This document shows, in pieces, positions 61,170-64,000 of a DNA stretch of 64,000 bases (the first letter of the stretch is position 1; each line of letters starts with the position of its first letter). The notes beneath the pieces were generated by a model. It did no database searches. It was not told the origin of the DNA and worked only from the letters and a program-made list of their open reading frames with translations. The stretch is from NCBI RefSeq assembly GCF_009725205.1, contig NZ_WNZY01000002.1:124001-188000 (forward strand), written 5' to 3'. The DNA comes from Paenibacillus timonensis. GTDB taxonomy: Bacteria > Bacillota > Bacilli > Paenibacillales > Paenibacillaceae. The position numbers and the translations under genes were made by a program.

Positions 61170-62522
61170 ATGAGAAAAAGCTTGATGCTATTGATGGTCA
61201 GTCTAGTGCTGACGCTGGTGGTGTCCGCTTGTTCCGGGAGTTCCGGAAACGCTGGCAATTCCGGCAACTCGGAGAGTACGGGGGACACTGCGGGTTCGAC
61301 TGCAGGGAACGGCGGGGACGGCTCGAAAGGCGCCCAGGAGATCACCGTTTGGGCCTGGGATCCGAACTTTAATATCGCCGCATTAAATTTGGCCAAAGAA
61401 AGATATGAAGCGAAGCACACGGACATCAAGGTGAACATCGTAGAATACGCGCAGGACGACATCGTCCAGAAGCTGAACACCGGGCTGAACTCAGGAACGA
61501 CTAAAGGGCTGCCGAACATCGTGCTGATCGAGGATTATCGGGCCCAAAATTTCTTGCAGGCTTATCCCGATTCGTTTCGCGACATGTCCGATCTCATCAA
61601 ACCGGAGGATTTCGCAGAGTACAAAATCGGACCGACGAGCTATAACGGCAAACAATACGGCGTACCGTTCGATTCCGGGGCTACGGCGCTTTACGTGCGG
61701 ACGGATTACCTGGAGCAAGCGGGATATACCGTGGAGGATGTAACCAATATCGATTGGAACAAGTACATCGAAATCGGCAAGAAAGTCAAGGAAGTTACGG
61801 GCAAAGACATGCTGACTCAAGATCCCAATGACATCGGGCTAATCCGCGTGATGGCGCAGTCGGCAGGAACGTGGTACTTGAAGGAAGACGGTAAAACGCC
61901 AAATCTGGCGGACAATCCGGTGATCAAGGAAGCCCTCGAAACCTATAAAGCGATGTTCGACGCCAATATCGTGAAATTAAATTCGGACTGGAGCCAATTC
62001 CTGGCGGCGTTTAACAACGGAGATGTTGCGTCTGTCCCAACCGGCAACTGGATTACGCCGTCTGTTAAAGCGGAGGCTTCCCAATCCGGTAAATGGGCGG
62101 TCGTGCCGACGCCGAAGCTGGCGAATAGCGCAGCATCGGTGAACGCCTCGAATCTAGGGGGGAGCTCCTGGTATGTGATGAATATGGACGGTCAGGACGC
62201 GGCTGCGAATTTCCTGGCGGAAACCTTTGGCTCCGATAGCGAATTATATTCCCTGCTGCTGGAGAAAATCGGCGCGATCGGCTCGCTGAAGGCCGCATCC
62301 AGCGGAGCGGCTTACGATAAAGCCGACGAGTTCTTCGGCGGTCAGAAGATTTATGCCGATTTCGCCAAATGGACCGAAGAGGTGCCTAAGGTCAATTACG
62401 GCTTGCACACTTACGCAATCGATGACATTCTGGCCATTGAAATCCAGAACTACTTGAATGGCAAAGACGTGGACAGCGTCATCCGCGACGCCCAGGCTCA
62501 AGCCGAATCTCAATTGCAATGA
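61170..62522 (+). CDS. Sugar ABC-importer solute-binding lipoprotein (family 1)
   Basis: 450 aa. Lipobox VVSAC (Cys near 21) followed by a Gly/Ser/Asn-rich linker. The mature protein is a maltose-binding-like family 1 SBP (EITVWAWDPNFNIAALNLAK, YGVPFDSGATALYVRTDYL). The ligand is unknown. It overlaps the permease gene by 4 nt (ATGA). Confidence 0.9.
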   Translation: MRKSLMLLMVSLVLTLVVSACSGSSGNAGNSGNSESTGDTAGSTAGNGGDGSKGAQEITVWAWDPNFNIAALNLAKERYEAKHTDIKVNIVEYAQDDIVQKLNTGLNSGTTKGLPNIVLIEDYRAQNFLQAYPDSFRDMSDLIKPEDFAEYKIGPTSYNGKQYGVPFDSGATALYVRTDYLEQAGYTVEDVTNIDWNKYIEIGKKVKEVTGKDMLTQDPNDIGLIRVMAQSAGTWYLKEDGKTPNLADNPVIKEALETYKAMFDANIVKLNSDWSQFLAAFNNGDVASVPTGNWITPSVKAEASQSGKWAVVPTPKLANSAASVNASNLGGSSWYVMNMDGQDAAANFLAETFGSDSELYSLLLEKIGAIGSLKAASSGAAYDKADEFFGGQKIYADFAKWTEEVPKVNYGLHTYAIDDILAIEIQNYLNGKDVDSVIRDAQAQAESQLQ

Positions 62523-63412
62523 TGAGAGCAACTGGCTCTGTTTTGCGCTGGAAGGCTTCCGCAGTCGGTTGGTTGTTTGTGACAGCAGCCGTGGTGCTGA
62601 TCGCACTGTTTTACTTCTATCCGATGATCCAGGCACTGCTTCTGTCGCTGCAAACCGGTACGGGCTCGAACTTGACCTTTAACGGGCTGGTCAATTATCA
62701 GCGATTGTTTACGGACTCGATGTTTCTGACGGCGGTCAAGAATACGTTCATATACCTGATCGTACAAGTTCCGATCATGGTACTGCTGGCGTTAATCTTG
62801 TCCGTGATGTTAAATGACCGGAATTTGAAATGGAAGGGATTTTTCCGCACGGCGATCTTCCTGCCCTGCATCACTTCGCTTGTCGCTTATTCCGTTATTT
62901 TTAAATACCTGTTTGCGGGCGACGGTCTGGTCAATATGCTGCTGCTGCAATTGCACCTTGTGTCGGAACCGATTCCGTGGATTACCGATCCGTTTTGGGC
63001 CAAAATTACGATCATTATTGCGATTACCTGGAGATGGACGGGGTACAACATGATCTTTTACCTTTCGGCCATCCAGAACATCGATCCTTCGGTTTACGAA
63101 GCAGCCAAAATTGACGGAGCGTCGGCGAGCAAACAGTTTTTCCAAATCACGATTCCGCTCTTGAAACCGATTATTTTGTTTACTTCGATCACCTCGACGA
63201 TTGGCACGTTGCAGCTATTCGACGAAGTTATGAACATCACGCAGGGGGGGCCGGGTAACGCGAGCTCGACGATCTCGCAATACATTTATAATTTGTCCTT
63301 CAAGTACGCAGCGAATTTCGGGTATGCGGCGACGGTGTCTTATTCCATCGTGGTGATGATTGTCATCTTGTCCATTGTACAATTTAAAGTGGCAGGTGAT
63401 CGTGATGCATAG
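62519..63412 (+). CDS. Sugar ABC permease (MalF-like)
   Basis: 297 aa, six helices, with EAA loop YEAAKIDGASASKQFFQITI near residue 199 and MalF-type TM2-3 stretch. It forms the pore with the next permease. The ATG overlaps the binding protein's stop. No ATPase gene appears, as usual for MsmX-dependent importers. Confidence 0.9.
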   Translation: MMRATGSVLRWKASAVGWLFVTAAVVLIALFYFYPMIQALLLSLQTGTGSNLTFNGLVNYQRLFTDSMFLTAVKNTFIYLIVQVPIMVLLALILSVMLNDRNLKWKGFFRTAIFLPCITSLVAYSVIFKYLFAGDGLVNMLLLQLHLVSEPIPWITDPFWAKITIIIAITWRWTGYNMIFYLSAIQNIDPSVYEAAKIDGASASKQFFQITIPLLKPIILFTSITSTIGTLQLFDEVMNITQGGPGNASSTISQYIYNLSFKYAANFGYAATVSYSIVVMIVILSIVQFKVAGDRDA

Positions 63413-64000
63413 GGTGAAACGACTGTCTATGTACCTGTTCCTCGCCATAGCGGCGTTTGTTTCGATCTTTCCGTTTCTATGGATGATCGTCAGCTCCACG
63501 AATCCATCGGTAGACGTGACCCGGGGCAAGCTGCTGCCAGGCTCCCACTTTATGGAGAACCTGCGCAGCTTGCTGGATTCCGTTGATATTTTGAATGCGC
63601 TCAAAAACTCGCTGACCGTCTCCGTCTCCACGACGTTACTTGCTATGCTGATCGCTTCGCTGGCCGGTTACGGTTTCGAGATCTACCGGAGCAAGGCGAA
63701 GGACATCGTATTTAACGTGCTATTGTTATCGATGATGCTGCCCTTTGCAGCCTTGATGGTGCCGCTTTACCGTATGTTCGGTCGAATCACCAACCTGGTT
63801 CCCTTGATTGGCATCGATACGCTGGCCGCGGTTGTGCTCCCAACCATGACGACGGCGTTTCTGATCTTCTTCTTCCGGCAAAGCACGAAGATGTTCCCGA
63901 AAGAGCTGCTTGAAGCAGGCCGGATCGACGGCTTATCCGAGCTGGGGATGTTCTTCCGCGTATACGTGCCTACGATGAAAACGACCTATGCCGCGGCGGC
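63405..64000 (+). CDS. Sugar ABC permease (MalG-like), truncated by the window end
   Basis: The ATG at 63405 overlaps the preceding stop by 8 nt and has AGGTGAT upstream. About 198 codons are visible: TM1 MYLFLAIAAFVSIFPFLWMI, LLSMMLPFAALMVPLYRMFG, and EAA loop LLEAGRIDGLSELGMFFRVY. It continues beyond the window. It completes the importer of the YesN/YesM locus. Confidence 0.88.
   Translation, partial: MHRVKRLSMYLFLAIAAFVSIFPFLWMIVSSTNPSVDVTRGKLLPGSHFMENLRSLLDSVDILNALKNSLTVSVSTTLLAMLIASLAGYGFEIYRSKAKDIVFNVLLLSMMLPFAALMVPLYRMFGRITNLVPLIGIDTLAAVVLPTMTTAFLIFFFRQSTKMFPKELLEAGRIDGLSELGMFFRVYVPTMKTTYAAA

Overview
The window looks like a chromosomal segment of a spore-forming, low-to-mid G+C Firmicute of the Paenibacillus type. 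The evidence is a B. subtilis-like gene complement (YhaO/YhaN, YkvI, a YjcZ-type sporulation peptide, a RelQ-type alarmone synthetase, a Bacillus-type 4Fe-4S ferredoxin), strong AGGAGG ribosome sites, GlnR/TnrA-, CcpA- and LexA-like operators, and LplA/LplB/YtcP- and YesN/YesM/YesS-type sugar systems. I estimate G+C by eye at the low-to-mid fifties. No plasmid, prophage or CRISPR signature is visible.

1-9.0 kb: an ammonium transporter followed by a DUF294 nucleotidyltransferase-like gene and a DnaQ-fold exonuclease, with a GlnR/TnrA box in front. Then a JAMM peptidase, a ResA-like thioredoxin, citramalate synthase, DNA polymerase IV, ferredoxin and a Bax-inhibitor-1-like membrane protein. 9.0-10.5 kb: an IS1595-type transposase-like gene whose catalytic motifs look lost. 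Its promoter carries two LexA-like boxes and the locus is bounded by 29-bp inverted repeats.

10.6-29 kb: housekeeping genes. These are an L,D-transpeptidase, a 43-aa membrane peptide, PyrD, a (p)ppGpp synthetase, DUF309, two RsmF-like rRNA methyltransferase paralogues, an RsuA/RluB pseudouridine synthase, a HAD phosphatase, an MFS exporter with an ArsR-DUF2087 regulator sharing one operator sequence, a glycosyltransferase, YhaO/YhaN and YkvI. 29-32.5 kb: a 184-bp tandem repeat, xanthine phosphoribosyltransferase, several small genes, an unknown 142-aa gene with a LexA-like box on its promoter, and tRNA-Leu.

32.6-48.3 kb: a LacI-controlled esterase, a zinc-type oxidoreductase, and a pectin/rhamnogalacturonan-type utilisation locus (AraC sensor-regulator, two solute-binding lipoproteins, two permeases, GH105, GH28, GH5). 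The ABC importer has no ATPase gene here, so a shared MsmX-type ATPase is expected. 48.3-50.2 kb: a second tRNA-Leu(CAG) followed by two decayed genes and a short MITE-like element.

50.2-64 kb: an AgrA/AgrC-like two-component pair next to a secreted serine hydrolase, a class 3 lipase, an adenosine-deaminase-like enzyme and a double GNAT acetyltransferase. The window ends in a YesN/YesM two-component system with a sugar ABC importer preceded by a consensus CcpA cre site; its last permease runs off the end.

The most unusual signals are (i) two uncharacterised genes with LexA-type operators on their promoters, (ii) the Amt-DUF294-DnaQ gene set, and (iii) dispersed repeats and paired tRNA promoters whose inverted arms show compensatory changes.
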